A DNA stretch of 64,000 nt, from the NCBI GenBank assembly GCA_946480815.1, contig CAMLLB010000008.1, positions 52,237 through 116,236 on the forward strand, given 5' to 3'. Positions 1 to 9,188 of this stretch are shown one piece after another (the stretch's first letter is position 1; every line of letters starts with the position of its first letter). A program made the position numbers and the translations under genes. The notes beneath the pieces are model-generated. The model had not been told where the DNA came from and did no database searches. It was given only the letters and a program-made list of their open reading frames with translations. The DNA comes from an uncultured Flavobacteriales bacterium (GTDB taxonomy: Bacteria; Bacteroidota; Bacteroidia; Flavobacteriales; Crocinitomicaceae).

Positions 1-185
1 AACTGGGTAGGATTTACGAAAACACTTACAACAACCACGTCACATTCAGCACTGGCGCGACTTACCAAGTCCATATGCCCTTGATGTAAGGCTCCCATAG
101 TTGGCACAAAACCAATGCTTTTACCTTCTTTACGAGCTGAATTAAGAGCTTGCTTTAGCCCTTCAATTGTGTTGATTATTTCCAC
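1..185 (-). CDS. panC: Pantoate--beta-alanine ligase, N-terminal part (cut by window edge)
   Basis: The minus strand from 185 down to 1 encodes 61 residues of an open frame that leaves the window. It contains [14 protein letters not shown], the nucleotide-binding signature of pantothenate synthetase, followed by [12 protein letters not shown], the next conserved strand of the family. The enzyme joins pantoate and beta-alanine with ATP in pantothenate/CoA synthesis in the cytoplasm. The start is taken as GTG at 185-183, because the following [14 protein letters not shown] lines up with the usual N-terminus; the overlapping ATG at 187 is closed by a stop after three codons. The gene is divergent from the glycogen-synthase-like gene at 301. 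Confidence 0.93.
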   Translation of the reverse strand, partial: MEIINTIEGLKQALNSARKEGKSIGFVPTMGALHQGHMDLVSRASAECDVVVVSVFVNPTQ

Positions 186-233
186 ATTTCTACCCTTTCG
201 TTCAAAACAAGCAGGCAAAACTATACTAATATC

Positions 234-264
234 TTGAAGATTCCGTGTTTTTTTCTTAATTTTG
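234..264 (+). promoter_or_regulatory. Bacteroidota-type promoter for the glycogen-synthase-like operon
   Basis: TTG at 234-236 is followed after 20 bases by TAATTTTG at 257-264. This fits the Bacteroidota consensus of a -33 TTG and a -7 TAnnTTTG. The predicted transcript would start about 30 bases before the ATG at 301. It lies in the divergent spacer between panC and the glgA-like gene. Confidence 0.55.
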
Positions 265-300
265 CACTTATAATATTCAAAAATTCCCCTATCGAATTCT

Positions 301-1131
301 ATGGAAAAGAAAAGAATTCTCTTTGTTTCTCAGGAAATTTACCCATTTCTTGCAAAAACAGAAATTTCTCACAATGCTCGTAAGCTTCCGCAAGGAACGC
401 AGGAGAATGGTAAAGAGATCCGTGTTTTCACACCTCGCTTTGGCAGTATTAATGAAAGAAGACATCAGCTTCATGAAGTTATCCGCCTTTCGGGAATGAA
501 TATCATAATTGACGACAATGATCACCCGTTGATCATTAAAGTTGCGTCAATTCCGGCTGCACGTTTACAGGTTTACTTCATCGACAATGATGAGTTCTTC
601 AAACGTAAGACAAATGTATCAGATGATAAAGGAACTGATTTCACGGACAATGATGAAAGAAGTATGTTCTTTTGCCGTGGCGTTTTGGAAACAGTTAAAA
701 AATTAGGATGGAAACCGGATGTGATCCACTGTCACGGATGGATGACTTCTTTGATGTCTTTATACATTAAGAAAATCTATAATAAGGATCCTCATTTTGC
801 TGATACCAAAGTAGTTTACAGCATCTATGATGATAAAGAAGGGTTTGAATCATCCTGGGACGAACGTTTCCATGAGAAATTGAAATTCGACGGATTTGAT
901 GAAGAAGTCACAAATTTAGTTAAAACACCTACCCTGGACGCAATAACCAAAGCAGCGGTGACGTTTTGTGACGGTGTTGTTCAAGGCAGTGAAGCAATTC
1001 CGGCGGATTTACAAAAAGTCTATGACGACGCAACATGTTTAAAACTAAATTATTTACCTGAAGAACACTTAACCAAAGGATTATCAGAGTTCTTTGATAA
1101 AGTAATAGAAGAAGGCATTTTGATACAATGA
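301..1131 (+). CDS. Short glycogen/starch synthase-like protein (N-terminal GT5 domain only)
   Basis: 276 residues. The first strand [12 protein letters not shown] and later [12 protein letters not shown] match the N-terminal Rossmann domain of GT5 glycogen synthases. The protein stops where the second, ADP-glucose-binding domain would begin, since full enzymes are about 470 residues or more. The KTGGL loop that contacts ADP-glucose is changed to KTEISH. A working glycogen synthase is therefore unlikely. The position beside panC and before DUF4270 and glmS is a conserved flavobacterial arrangement (recalled, not searched), which points to a retained but different role. The 3' end overlaps the next start (ATGA at 1128-1131), so the two are probably co-translated. 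Confidence 0.8.
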   Translation: MEKKRILFVSQEIYPFLAKTEISHNARKLPQGTQENGKEIRVFTPRFGSINERRHQLHEVIRLSGMNIIIDDNDHPLIIKVASIPAARLQVYFIDNDEFFKRKTNVSDDKGTDFTDNDERSMFFCRGVLETVKKLGWKPDVIHCHGWMTSLMSLYIKKIYNKDPHFADTKVVYSIYDDKEGFESSWDERFHEKLKFDGFDEEVTNLVKTPTLDAITKAAVTFCDGVVQGSEAIPADLQKVYDDATCLKLNYLPEEHLTKGLSEFFDKVIEEGILIQ

Positions 1132-2474
1132 TGAATCTAAAAAAACTACATAATAACTGGCGGGAAGCAATTTTACTTTCCGCTTGTTTTGTCTTAACAC
1201 TTTCCGTTTTGCCTGGCTGTAAAAAAACATCTTCCAAATTCGGAACGGAAGCGCTCAATGTTGACGACTTATTAGCTGCCGGTGGTGTGGACACTTTCCA
1301 ATTGAAAACCTATTCGATTTTGGAAGACACTTTATCAACAGGAAATCAGATCTTTGGTACGGTCGGAGCACTTCACGATCCCAAATTCGGAATTGTAAAC
1401 GCCTCGCTATATACTCAAATGACTATCAGCGGATCCATCCAAATCGCGTCCCCTGCTCTTGTTGATTCCGTAGTTTTAAGTTTGAACTATGGTGGTTACT
1501 ACGGAAAATTGGACCCACAAACATTTGAAGTTTACGAACTTGCAGATGAGGTGAGTAAAGATGGTACCTATAAAAGAAATTCAACCAAAACAACTATGGG
1601 AGCCAACCTGGTTGACGCAGGTTCGGCTACGCAAACACCAAATACCACTAATAAAGTGGTGATTTCTGACGGCGAAGGAGGTAATGACACATTAAATCCA
1701 CAGCTCCGTTTGAAACTGGACAATGCTTTTGGTCAGCAATTCCTGGACGATATGGTTGCTTCCGGAGGAACGGGCACTTTTGCAAGCAGCGATGCTTTCC
1801 TTAGCTCCGGTTATTTCAAAGGATTCAAAATCAATGTTGCCAATACAACACCTTCAAGTGGAAAAGGAGCAGTTTTGTATTTCAATTTAGGAAATGCACA
1901 AACCAAGATGACTATCTATTACAAACTTGTCAGTGATCCGGCAACTCCTCGTGAAGTTGCTTTGATCATCAACTCTTCTTGTGGTGATTTCAATCATGCG
2001 GATGTGGATCATACGGGCTATCATATTGCAGATGTACTGGCAAACTCTTTGAACGGACAAACACAATTCTACACCCAATCTTTTGACAGCAGAGCGGTAA
2101 TCGAATTTCCTACCATAAATAACCTGAGCAGCAAATCGGTAATCAACAATGCCTTATTGTACCTTCCTGTTGCTTATCAAACCGGAAATTATTATTACCC
2201 GAGTGTTACACTGGAGTTGGGATACAAAACAGATTCCGGGAAAATTGTAGCTTTCCGGACAGCTTCATACAATAATAATCAAAAAGCTTTTGTTTTGGAT
2301 TTGAGAGATTACATCCAGGATATTGTTTCAGGAAAGGCGGAAAACAGAGGTTTGTATCTGATGCAGGCATCCAATTACTTTAGTTGTACGGCGGAACGCA
2401 TTGTTTTCAATGGTCCGGCAACTCCTTACAAAACAAAACCTAAATTAGTTATTAAATACACTGAATTTAAATAA
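1128..2474 (+). CDS. DUF4270 family lipoprotein
   Basis: 448 residues with a lipoprotein signal (hydrophobic stretch ending VLPGC, acyl-Cys31). The body resembles the Bacteroidota DUF4270 family: an N-terminal segment about a value being determined (SILEDTLSTGNQIFGTVG), predicted beta-rich repeats, and a C-terminal KPKLVIKYTE. Function is unknown; an exported, envelope-anchored protein is likely. It overlaps the upstream gene by 4 bases and is 2 bases from glmS, so all three look like one operon. Confidence 0.8.
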   Translation: MMNLKKLHNNWREAILLSACFVLTLSVLPGCKKTSSKFGTEALNVDDLLAAGGVDTFQLKTYSILEDTLSTGNQIFGTVGALHDPKFGIVNASLYTQMTISGSIQIASPALVDSVVLSLNYGGYYGKLDPQTFEVYELADEVSKDGTYKRNSTKTTMGANLVDAGSATQTPNTTNKVVISDGEGGNDTLNPQLRLKLDNAFGQQFLDDMVASGGTGTFASSDAFLSSGYFKGFKINVANTTPSSGKGAVLYFNLGNAQTKMTIYYKLVSDPATPREVALIINSSCGDFNHADVDHTGYHIADVLANSLNGQTQFYTQSFDSRAVIEFPTINNLSSKSVINNALLYLPVAYQTGNYYYPSVTLELGYKTDSGKIVAFRTASYNNNQKAFVLDLRDYIQDIVSGKAENRGLYLMQASNYFSCTAERIVFNGPATPYKTKPKLVIKYTEFK

Positions 2475-2476
2475 AC

Positions 2477-4321
2477 ATGTGTGGAATTGTAGCATATATC
2501 GGGAAGAAAGAAGCTTATCCAATTTTAATTAAAGGATTAAAGCGTTTAGAATATCGTGGGTATGATAGTGCGGGAATCGCATTATTGGATTCGGGAAAAG
2601 TGAATTTATACAAACGCCAGGGAAAAGTATCAAACCTTGAAGAGTTTGCGGCAGGAAAGAACCTCGCAGGACATGCCGGAATCGGGCATACACGCTGGGC
2701 TACTCACGGAGCACCGAACGACATCAACGCGCACCCGCATTATTCCAATGACGAAAAAATCGCGTTGATCCATAATGGGATCATTGAGAACTATAGCAGC
2801 TTAAAAGAAGAATTGATCGTTCGCGGATATCATTTTAAAAGTCAAACGGATACGGAAGTATTGGTGCATTTGATTGATGATATCCAAAAGAAGGAAAATG
2901 TTGATCTGGCAGAAGCTGTTCGTATGGCATTGCAAAATGTGATCGGCGCTTACGCAATCGTTGTTATTTCATCTGACAATCCGAACCAGCTGATTGCAGC
3001 TCGTAAGAGTTCTCCTTTAGTTGTCGGAATCGGGAAAGAAAATGATTTCTACCTGGCTTCAGATGCAACACCGATCATTGAATATACCAACCAGGTAGTT
3101 TATCTGGAGGACGAAGAAATTGCAGTAGTTGACCTCACAACAGGATTAAATATTACGAATCTTCGCAACCAGCCAAAAACACCCTACGTTCAGGAGTTGG
3201 AAATGCAATTGGAAACACTTGAAAAAGGTGGTTACGAGCATTTCATGCTGAAAGAAATCCACGAACAACCGCGTTCCATCAAAGATTGTTTCCGCGGACG
3301 TTTAAACGCATCCGAAGGATGGGTTTCTTTGGGTGGAGTGAAAGACTATGAGCAAAAAATGATCAATGCACAACGCATTGTAATGGTTGCCTGCGGAACT
3401 TCCTGGCACGCTTGTCTGGTTGGAGAATACTTATTTGAAGACCTTGCACGAATCAACGTAGAAGTAGAATACGCATCCGAATTCCGATACCGCAATCCGA
3501 TCATTAATGAAAATGATATCGTGATCGCCGTATCTCAATCCGGTGAAACTGCAGATACGCTTGCTGCTCTTGAATTGGCAAAATCAAAAGGGGCTACCAT
3601 TCTTGGAATTTGTAACGTGGTTGGATCTTCTATTTCACGTATTACAGATGCAGGTTCCTATACACACGCAGGTCCGGAAATTGGTGTGGCTTCCACCAAA
3701 GCGTTTACCGCACAGGTAACCGTCCTGACTTTAATGGCGCTTTCTTTGGCACACAAAAAAGGAACGTTGAGCGAGTCAAAATTCAGAACAATGCTTTCGG
3801 AACTGGAAGTTATTCCGGAGAAAGTAAAACGTGTATTGGAACGCAATGCAGAGATCGAAGAAATTTCCAAGATCTATAAAGACGCAAATAATGCACTTTA
3901 CTTAGGAAGAGGAAGTTCGTTCCCGGTTGCATTGGAAGGAGCATTGAAACTGAAAGAAATCTCTTACATCCACGCAGAAGGATATCCTGCAGCAGAAATG
4001 AAGCACGGACCGATCGCATTGATCGATGAAGAAATGCCGGTTTTCGTCATTGCTACAAAAGGAACTTCTTACGAAAAAGTAGTAAGTAATATCCAGGAAG
4101 TAAAAGCACGTAAAGGAAAGATCATCGCGATTGTTACGGAAGGTGACACCGATGTAAAAGAAATGGCTGATCACGTGATCGAAATTCCGGATACGGATGA
4201 GCATCTGGTTCCGATTTTGGCAACCATCCCGTTCCAGTTATTGAGCTATCACATTGCGGTTATGAGAAATTGCAACGTAGATCAACCAAGAAACTTAGCG
4301 AAGTCGGTTACTGTTGAGTAA
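2477..4321 (+). CDS. glmS: Glutamine--fructose-6-phosphate aminotransferase (isomerizing)
   Basis: 614 residues, the usual length. It starts MCGIVAYIG with the catalytic Cys2 of the N-terminal glutamine amidotransferase domain, and RLEYRGYDSAG follows. Two SIS sugar-phosphate domains come next (VAVSQSGETADT near residue 355, GRGSSFPVALEGALKLKE near 475), and the C-terminus ends DQPRNLAKSVTVE as in the family. It makes glucosamine-6-phosphate, the entry to UDP-GlcNAc for peptidoglycan and LPS. It is the last gene of the glgA-like/DUF4270 operon and is followed by a terminator-type palindrome. Confidence 0.97.
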   Translation: MCGIVAYIGKKEAYPILIKGLKRLEYRGYDSAGIALLDSGKVNLYKRQGKVSNLEEFAAGKNLAGHAGIGHTRWATHGAPNDINAHPHYSNDEKIALIHNGIIENYSSLKEELIVRGYHFKSQTDTEVLVHLIDDIQKKENVDLAEAVRMALQNVIGAYAIVVISSDNPNQLIAARKSSPLVVGIGKENDFYLASDATPIIEYTNQVVYLEDEEIAVVDLTTGLNITNLRNQPKTPYVQELEMQLETLEKGGYEHFMLKEIHEQPRSIKDCFRGRLNASEGWVSLGGVKDYEQKMINAQRIVMVACGTSWHACLVGEYLFEDLARINVEVEYASEFRYRNPIINENDIVIAVSQSGETADTLAALELAKSKGATILGICNVVGSSISRITDAGSYTHAGPEIGVASTKAFTAQVTVLTLMALSLAHKKGTLSESKFRTMLSELEVIPEKVKRVLERNAEIEEISKIYKDANNALYLGRGSSFPVALEGALKLKEISYIHAEGYPAAEMKHGPIALIDEEMPVFVIATKGTSYEKVVSNIQEVKARKGKIIAIVTEGDTDVKEMADHVIEIPDTDEHLVPILATIPFQLLSYHIAVMRNCNVDQPRNLAKSVTVE

Positions 4322-4336
4322 TATCAAATTTATAAT

Positions 4337-4378
4337 AAAACACGTAGGGGCGCGATTAATTGCGCCCCTACGTGTTTT
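4337..4378. repeat. Palindromic terminator element, copy A
   Basis: Arms 4337-4353 and 4362-4378 are perfectly complementary over 17 bases, with outer stem AAAACACGT, inner GC block AGGGGCGC and apex GATTAATT. A-tract and T-tract at the two ends make it a two-way terminator between glmS and the convergent gene ending at 4402. The GC core is shared with five other hairpins in the window. Confidence 0.85.
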
Positions 4379-4401
4379 CATATTTGAGGTTGTTGGTAGA
4401 A

Positions 4402-5106
4402 CTATTTATTCTCGAGTTTAATCACATTCCCTTTTAACATGATTTCCTCCTTGTAAAGCGTGATCTTCAAATCTTGAATAGATTCCTTCTCACTTAAAAT
4501 GAGTGTAGAAGAAATCAGACCCGGAGCACTAACGGACAAAGAGACGGGTTTTTTACTCCAATCGAGTGGGATTTTGAATTTCCCATTCTGCCACTCAGCA
4601 AAGGTTTTCAAAATTTCGTTTCCGGCCTCATCCATTAATTGGATAATTACAATTCCATTGTCTTTTCCATACACTAAAATCGTCCCACTTATAAATTTCT
4701 CATCTGAATGATCGTAATATTCGGTCATGCTGACCAAACCATCCAGCGGTTCCTGGTAAATTACCTGTGTTGTATCGATCGGTGTAACCTGTGCATCCAC
4801 ATGAATCGCCGAAAAAGTTGTCAGCGCCAATCCCAATGCAACCGCTTTCAAATCAAAAGAAAATGAACGATGAGGTATCGAAAGTGAATAACTCTTCTCC
4901 ATTTGATCAGGCCGGAATCTTCCGCAAACCGATTCATGCTTCTTTCCTTCCAGGTAGCTTACAATGGAAAAATCCGACATGGAACTAAAATCAACCACCG
5001 TTTTACTGCACGCTTCACAAAATCTGCCTTTAGCTTCCGGTTTCATCTGGTTCCAGTCTTCGTGACATGGTTCCTCAATAGTATACTTGATTGTTTTTGC
5101 TTTCAT
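4402..5106 (-). CDS. Membrane protein with N-terminal four-cysteine motif, paralog 1
   Basis: 234 residues. Residues 1-64 carry a motif PCHEDWNQMKPE, GRFCEACSKTVVDFS, VCGRF, giving Cys14, Cys30, Cys33 and Cys61 as possible metal ligands. A hydrophobic segment around 86-106 (AVALGLALTTFSAIHVDAQ) follows. The remaining 130 residues look beta-rich, like a regulatory-like sandwich. The likely topology is Cys domain in the cytoplasm and beta domain in the periplasm. I know similar N-termini in Bacteroidota proteins but not a function. ATG 5106 was preferred over 5112 because it aligns with both paralogs. It is the last gene in a three-paralog run, 11 bases after paralog 2. Confidence 0.75.
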   Translation of the reverse strand: MKAKTIKYTIEEPCHEDWNQMKPEAKGRFCEACSKTVVDFSSMSDFSIVSYLEGKKHESVCGRFRPDQMEKSYSLSIPHRSFSFDLKAVALGLALTTFSAIHVDAQVTPIDTTQVIYQEPLDGLVSMTEYYDHSDEKFISGTILVYGKDNGIVIIQLMDEAGNEILKTFAEWQNGKFKIPLDWSKKPVSLSVSAPGLISSTLILSEKESIQDLKITLYKEEIMLKGNVIKLENK

Positions 5107-5117
5107 AGCCATCCGTT

Positions 5118-5822
5118 TTATCTGTCAGAAACAACCTTACCCATTTTCATCGGGCGTTTTTTGTGCAAGGTAACCGTTAAATTACCTAATGACTGATGGT
5201 TACTGAAATAAATTGTTTCGGAATTATAATCGGGAGCACTCACACGGATAGAAGCCGGATTCTTCGTCCAATCCAAAGGAATCTTAAACGTTCCGTTCTT
5301 TGAAACTTTTACGGAAGATAATTCAACAGAACTTCCGTTCATCAAAGCAATTCTGATATCTTCCACGTGTGCCCCGTCCAGTTTGATTTTCCCACTTACA
5401 AACTTTTCATTGCTGTGATCATAAGATATGGCAACTGCACCCTGGATCATTACTATATCAGGTTCAACAATTGAATCATGCAGTGCAACCGGTACCTGCG
5501 TTTGAGCTTGTGATGGAATTGCAGAAAAAGTACTCAAAGCCAAGCCTAGCACAACTGCTTTCAGATCAAAAGAAAATACCGGCTGATGAGGCTTAGACCA
5601 CAAATAAGTTTTCGATAACTGATCTTCAGCAAAGCGGCCACAAACTGATTGATGTTTATTGTTTTCGAGGTAATTCACGATTGAAAAATCAGACATCTTA
5701 CTGAAATCTACAACCGTTTTACTGCATGAACTGCAAAAACGACCTTGCGTTTCCGGCTTCATCTGGTTCCAGTCTGCATGACATGGCTCCTCGATTTTAT
5801 AGTTTATTTTCTTCGGTTTCAT
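5118..5822 (-). CDS. Membrane protein with N-terminal four-cysteine motif, paralog 2
   Basis: 234 residues, clearly homologous along its full length to the neighbours on both sides. Conserved elements are PCHADWNQMKPE, GRFCSSCSKTVVDFSKMSDF, VCGRF, and the hydrophobic segment AVVLGLALSTFSAIPSQAQ. The C-terminal half shares YDHSNEKFVSGKI and GTFKIPLDWTKNPASIRVSAP with paralog 1, so gene duplication is evident. No catalytic residues are recognisable. It is 53 bases downstream of paralog 3, and the three are probably one transcript. Confidence 0.75.
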   Translation of the reverse strand: MKPKKINYKIEEPCHADWNQMKPETQGRFCSSCSKTVVDFSKMSDFSIVNYLENNKHQSVCGRFAEDQLSKTYLWSKPHQPVFSFDLKAVVLGLALSTFSAIPSQAQTQVPVALHDSIVEPDIVMIQGAVAISYDHSNEKFVSGKIKLDGAHVEDIRIALMNGSSVELSSVKVSKNGTFKIPLDWTKNPASIRVSAPDYNSETIYFSNHQSLGNLTVTLHKKRPMKMGKVVSDR

Positions 5823-5875
5823 GGCTCACTTTATTTGGAGTACACGCCTTTTCAAAAAAGGTTCAAAGGTGTTCT

Positions 5876-6664
5876 TTATTTTTGTTCAATACTCACATTT
5901 CCCATCTCGATCTTTTGCAGGATCTGATCTTCTTCCGGGCCATCAGCAGCTTTCACATCTCCCTGGATCACTTCGCCGCGAATTAATTCGATTTGGTCGT
6001 GCAAGGTAATCTGCAGGTCACTCAATACCGGAATTTTCGAAAGTTCCTGTTCCCAGGTTTCATATCCGGCACCGGAAACTGAAATAAAGACGGGATTTAA
6101 TTTCCAATTCAAGTCCATGGAGAATTGTCCATTTGCGTCCGGATGAATCGATTTCAAGACTTCTCCCTTTGAATTTTTCAATTGAACATCGACCAGCTTA
6201 AAATCGTTTTTGGAAAGATGAACGACTCCGCTAATCATCTTGTCATTTCTGTGATCATAATGATCCAATGCTACTTTTCCCATAAAAAAAGATGTAGGGT
6301 CCATAAGCAAAGTCGTATCCGGTTTAACCGGCTCACGTGGCTCGGTTTGCCCAAAACTATGAATCGCACAAAAAGTAGTCAGGGCCAAACCCAAAACAAC
6401 TGCACGTAAGTCAAAAGTTGGAGCAAAAACCGGTTGATTCAAGCTGTAAACACGATTCAATTGTGGCTTCGTAAACCGTCCGCACACTTTTTCGTGCTTG
6501 TGATTTTCCAGGTAATTGACAATAGAAAAATCCGACATAACCGTAAAATCAACAACCGATTTCTGACAGGAACCACAAAAACGTCCGCTTGATTCGGGAG
6601 TCATATCATTCCAGCTTTCATCACATGGATTCTGGATCGTATATTGAATGGATTTTGCCTTCAT
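5876..6664 (-). CDS. Membrane protein with N-terminal four-cysteine motif, paralog 3
   Basis: 262 residues; the first gene of the run and the most diverged. It keeps PCDESWNDMTPE, GRFCGSCQKSVVDFTVMSDF, VCGRF and the hydrophobic stretch AVVLGLALTTFCAIHSFGQ. The shared YDHRNDKMISG and KLNPVFISVSG elements of the periplasmic half are also present. A C-terminal extension (about 25 residues, acidic and polar) is absent from the other two. The start is ATG 6664, matching the paralogs; an in-frame ATG at 6700 would add 12 unmatched residues. The His of the PCH motif is Asp here. Confidence 0.73.
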   Translation of the reverse strand: MKAKSIQYTIQNPCDESWNDMTPESSGRFCGSCQKSVVDFTVMSDFSIVNYLENHKHEKVCGRFTKPQLNRVYSLNQPVFAPTFDLRAVVLGLALTTFCAIHSFGQTEPREPVKPDTTLLMDPTSFFMGKVALDHYDHRNDKMISGVVHLSKNDFKLVDVQLKNSKGEVLKSIHPDANGQFSMDLNWKLNPVFISVSGAGYETWEQELSKIPVLSDLQITLHDQIELIRGEVIQGDVKAADGPEEDQILQKIEMGNVSIEQK

Positions 6665-6784
6665 AGTATGGTTTTTTGACAGTACAGTATATAACTCCAA
6701 AAGTTCAGATCTATTTTGTTTATTTATTAACTTACTTGATTATCAATTCATTTTTTGTTTAAATTAGTTCAAAACAAGTAGTTA

Positions 6785-6991
6785 ATGATTCGAATAAAAC
6801 GATTTCAGAGAACACTGATTATTTTGCTGGCAGCCATTAATTCGCTTTTCTATTCCAGTTCGCGTTCTTACTCCCTGCCCGACATTCTTTCCAATACTAT
6901 AATCTTTACAGGAGTTGTCACCCTCTTTGTATTCAGCTATGTATACATACAAAACAGTTCTCGCAGAAAAAAAGCAAAGATTAAATCCTAG
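6785..6991 (+). CDS. Small membrane protein, unknown
   Basis: 68 residues with two hydrophobic segments (about 10-24 and 38-55) and a strongly basic tail (SSRRKKAKIKS). It is divergent from the cysteine-motif paralogs and upstream of the S9 peptidase. No family was recognised. The two membrane segments and basic C-terminus look protein-like, but the length is short enough that a chance frame cannot be excluded. Confidence 0.45.
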   Translation: MIRIKRFQRTLIILLAAINSLFYSSSRSYSLPDILSNTIIFTGVVTLFVFSYVYIQNSSRRKKAKIKS

Positions 6992-7042
6992 TTAATGCCC
7001 GATTTACTGCTTTTTTATAGTCCCCAAATTGACTTTTTTAGG

Positions 7043-7050
7043 TATTTTTG
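7043..7050 (+). promoter_or_regulatory. Possible -7 box for the S9 peptidase
   Basis: TATTTTTG matches TAnnTTTG and lies 20 bases before the ATG at 7071. No -33 TTG is found at normal spacing, so the call is weak. Confidence 0.3.
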
Positions 7051-7070
7051 AGCAACTTGAAAAAAAGCTA

Positions 7071-9101
7071 ATGGGCAAACTATCAATTTTCCTGGCGCTG
7101 ATTGCGGGCGCTCTTATACAATTTCAGGCTAAAGCGCAAGAATTTACTCCTGAAAAAATGTGGTCTCTCAATCGAATTTCAGGAACAATCGGTTCATCCA
7201 ATGAAGAATGGATGGTCTACCAAAGTACTAAAACCGATTATACGATCAATAAGGGAAAAACAACTACTTTCCTTGTTGAATTAAAAACAGGAAAAACAAG
7301 TATCCTGGATATTGACGGAGCCTGGAATTTAATCTGGAATACGGAAAATCAATTGGTATTTCTTCAGGCTTCCGGTTCAGAGATTGAATTAAAGTGTTTA
7401 AATCCTTCCAACAAATCAGTTAAGGTCCTTCACAATTTCGGAACAACTCAAGTCGATGGGCTTACTTTAAGTCCTGACGGGAAACGATTTGCTACGCTTG
7501 AACCATTGAAAATAAAGCAAACGGTCAAAGACAAATATCCCGACCTTCCTCAAACTTCCGGAAGAGCGGAAACCGATCTGATGTACCGTCACTGGAACCA
7601 ATGGTCATCACCTGAAGTTCCTCATTTATACTGGTACGAAGCCTCTTCTGAAGGTAAATTCACGAAGAAAGCAGATGTAATGGAAAGTGAAAACTTCCCT
7701 TCTGTTACCGGTCCATTCGGTGGAATAGAAAGTGTTTGTTTCAGTAAAGACGGGCAAACCATTTTTTACGCTACAAAGAAAATGGCGGGTAAAACATTTG
7801 CTCAGTCTACCAACTCGGAAATTTACGCGTACCGCACTTCGGATAAAATCACGACCATTTTGTCTTCCGCTCACAAAGGATATGATACGAATCCGGCAAT
7901 TAATTTTACGGGAAAAACCCTTGCCTGGTTAAGCATGGAAAAGGATGGGTTTGAAGCGGACAAGAACCGAATTCGCATCATGGACCTCGAAAGCAGACAG
8001 GAAAAAGACCTGACGGCAAGCATCGATGTAAGCGTGAATGAATTTGCGTGGCATCCGTCCAAAGAAATTATTTATTTCACTGCAACTGTGAAAGCAACGA
8101 AGCAATTGTACTCCATCGATGTGAAAACCGGTAAAATTCAGCAATTGACAGGTGATCGTTGTGATTACGTCAGTTTCAGCGTGATGAAAGACCGGATCTT
8201 ACTCGAAAGACAGGACATGATCCACCCAACAGACGTCTGGATCTTCACACCAAAAACCGGTTTACTCGAGCAATTCACTCAGGCAAACAAGGAAGAATTG
8301 AAAGGAATTGCGGAACCAACTGTCCAGGAAAAATGGATCACGACAACAGATGGTAAAAAAATGCTTACATGGGTCATTTATCCCCCGAATTATGATCCTG
8401 CAAAAAAATATCCGGCTTTGCTTTATTGCCAGGGCGGACCGCAAAGCCCGGTTTCGCAGTACTTCTCTTATCGCTGGAACTTTCGCTTAATGGCTTCCCA
8501 GGGTTACATCATTATTGCTCCGAACAGAAGAGGTTTACCCGGATTCGGTCAAGAATGGAACGATGCAATTTCAAAAGATTGGGGCGGGCAAGCCATGCGG
8601 GATTACTTAACTGCAACAGATAGCTGTGTTGCCCAAATTCCGGCAATCAATAAAGACAAACTGGGAGCTGTGGGAGCAAGTTACGGTGGTTATTCCGTTT
8701 ATTATCTGGCAGGAATTCACGAAAACCGTTTCAAAGCATTTATTTCTCATTGCGGATTATTCAATCTTGAAAGCTGGTACGGCACAACAGAAGAGTTGTT
8801 CTTTGCAAACTGGGATATCGGTGGACCGTATTGGTTACCTGAGAATAAGGAATTGTATGCAAAAAACAGTCCGCACAAACTGGTTGACAAATGGAACACT
8901 CCCATGCTTGTAATTCACGGAGGTAAAGATTTCCGCGTTCCGGAATCAGAAGGCATGCAAGCATTCCAGGTACTTCAATTGAAAGGAATCCCAAGTAAGT
9001 TCCTTTATTTTCCGGATGAAGGACATTGGGTAACCAAACCACAAAACAGTATCTTGTGGAACAGGGAATTTTTTGACTGGTTAAATACTTATTTGAAATA
9101 G
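7071..9101 (+). CDS. Secreted S9 family peptidase (acylaminoacyl/dipeptidyl peptidase type)
   Basis: 676 residues. ATG 7071 gives a clean signal peptide (MGKLSIFLALIAGALIQFQAKAQ); an upstream ATG at 7029 would bury it. The N-terminal two thirds fit a beta-propeller (repeated SPDGKRFA-like and SKDGQTIFYATKK-like strands). The C-terminal alpha/beta hydrolase holds the triad Ser537 in GASYGGYS, Asp620 in HGGKDFRVPESEG and His652 in DEGHW. Expected role is periplasmic cleavage of short peptides. It stands alone between the small membrane gene and the MMPL transporter. Confidence 0.93.
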   Translation: MGKLSIFLALIAGALIQFQAKAQEFTPEKMWSLNRISGTIGSSNEEWMVYQSTKTDYTINKGKTTTFLVELKTGKTSILDIDGAWNLIWNTENQLVFLQASGSEIELKCLNPSNKSVKVLHNFGTTQVDGLTLSPDGKRFATLEPLKIKQTVKDKYPDLPQTSGRAETDLMYRHWNQWSSPEVPHLYWYEASSEGKFTKKADVMESENFPSVTGPFGGIESVCFSKDGQTIFYATKKMAGKTFAQSTNSEIYAYRTSDKITTILSSAHKGYDTNPAINFTGKTLAWLSMEKDGFEADKNRIRIMDLESRQEKDLTASIDVSVNEFAWHPSKEIIYFTATVKATKQLYSIDVKTGKIQQLTGDRCDYVSFSVMKDRILLERQDMIHPTDVWIFTPKTGLLEQFTQANKEELKGIAEPTVQEKWITTTDGKKMLTWVIYPPNYDPAKKYPALLYCQGGPQSPVSQYFSYRWNFRLMASQGYIIIAPNRRGLPGFGQEWNDAISKDWGGQAMRDYLTATDSCVAQIPAINKDKLGAVGASYGGYSVYYLAGIHENRFKAFISHCGLFNLESWYGTTEELFFANWDIGGPYWLPENKELYAKNSPHKLVDKWNTPMLVIHGGKDFRVPESEGMQAFQVLQLKGIPSKFLYFPDEGHWVTKPQNSILWNREFFDWLNTYLK

Positions 9102-9188
9102 CAATCCAACACCACACAGCTAAATCGCAGGAAATTGATACAAAAATGGACGCACTAACGCGATCCGATTAAAAATAAAAAAAGAGAT

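Noticed and set aside
9102..9188. Possible small RNA or terminator
   Set aside because: I found no stem or T-run and only 87 bases.
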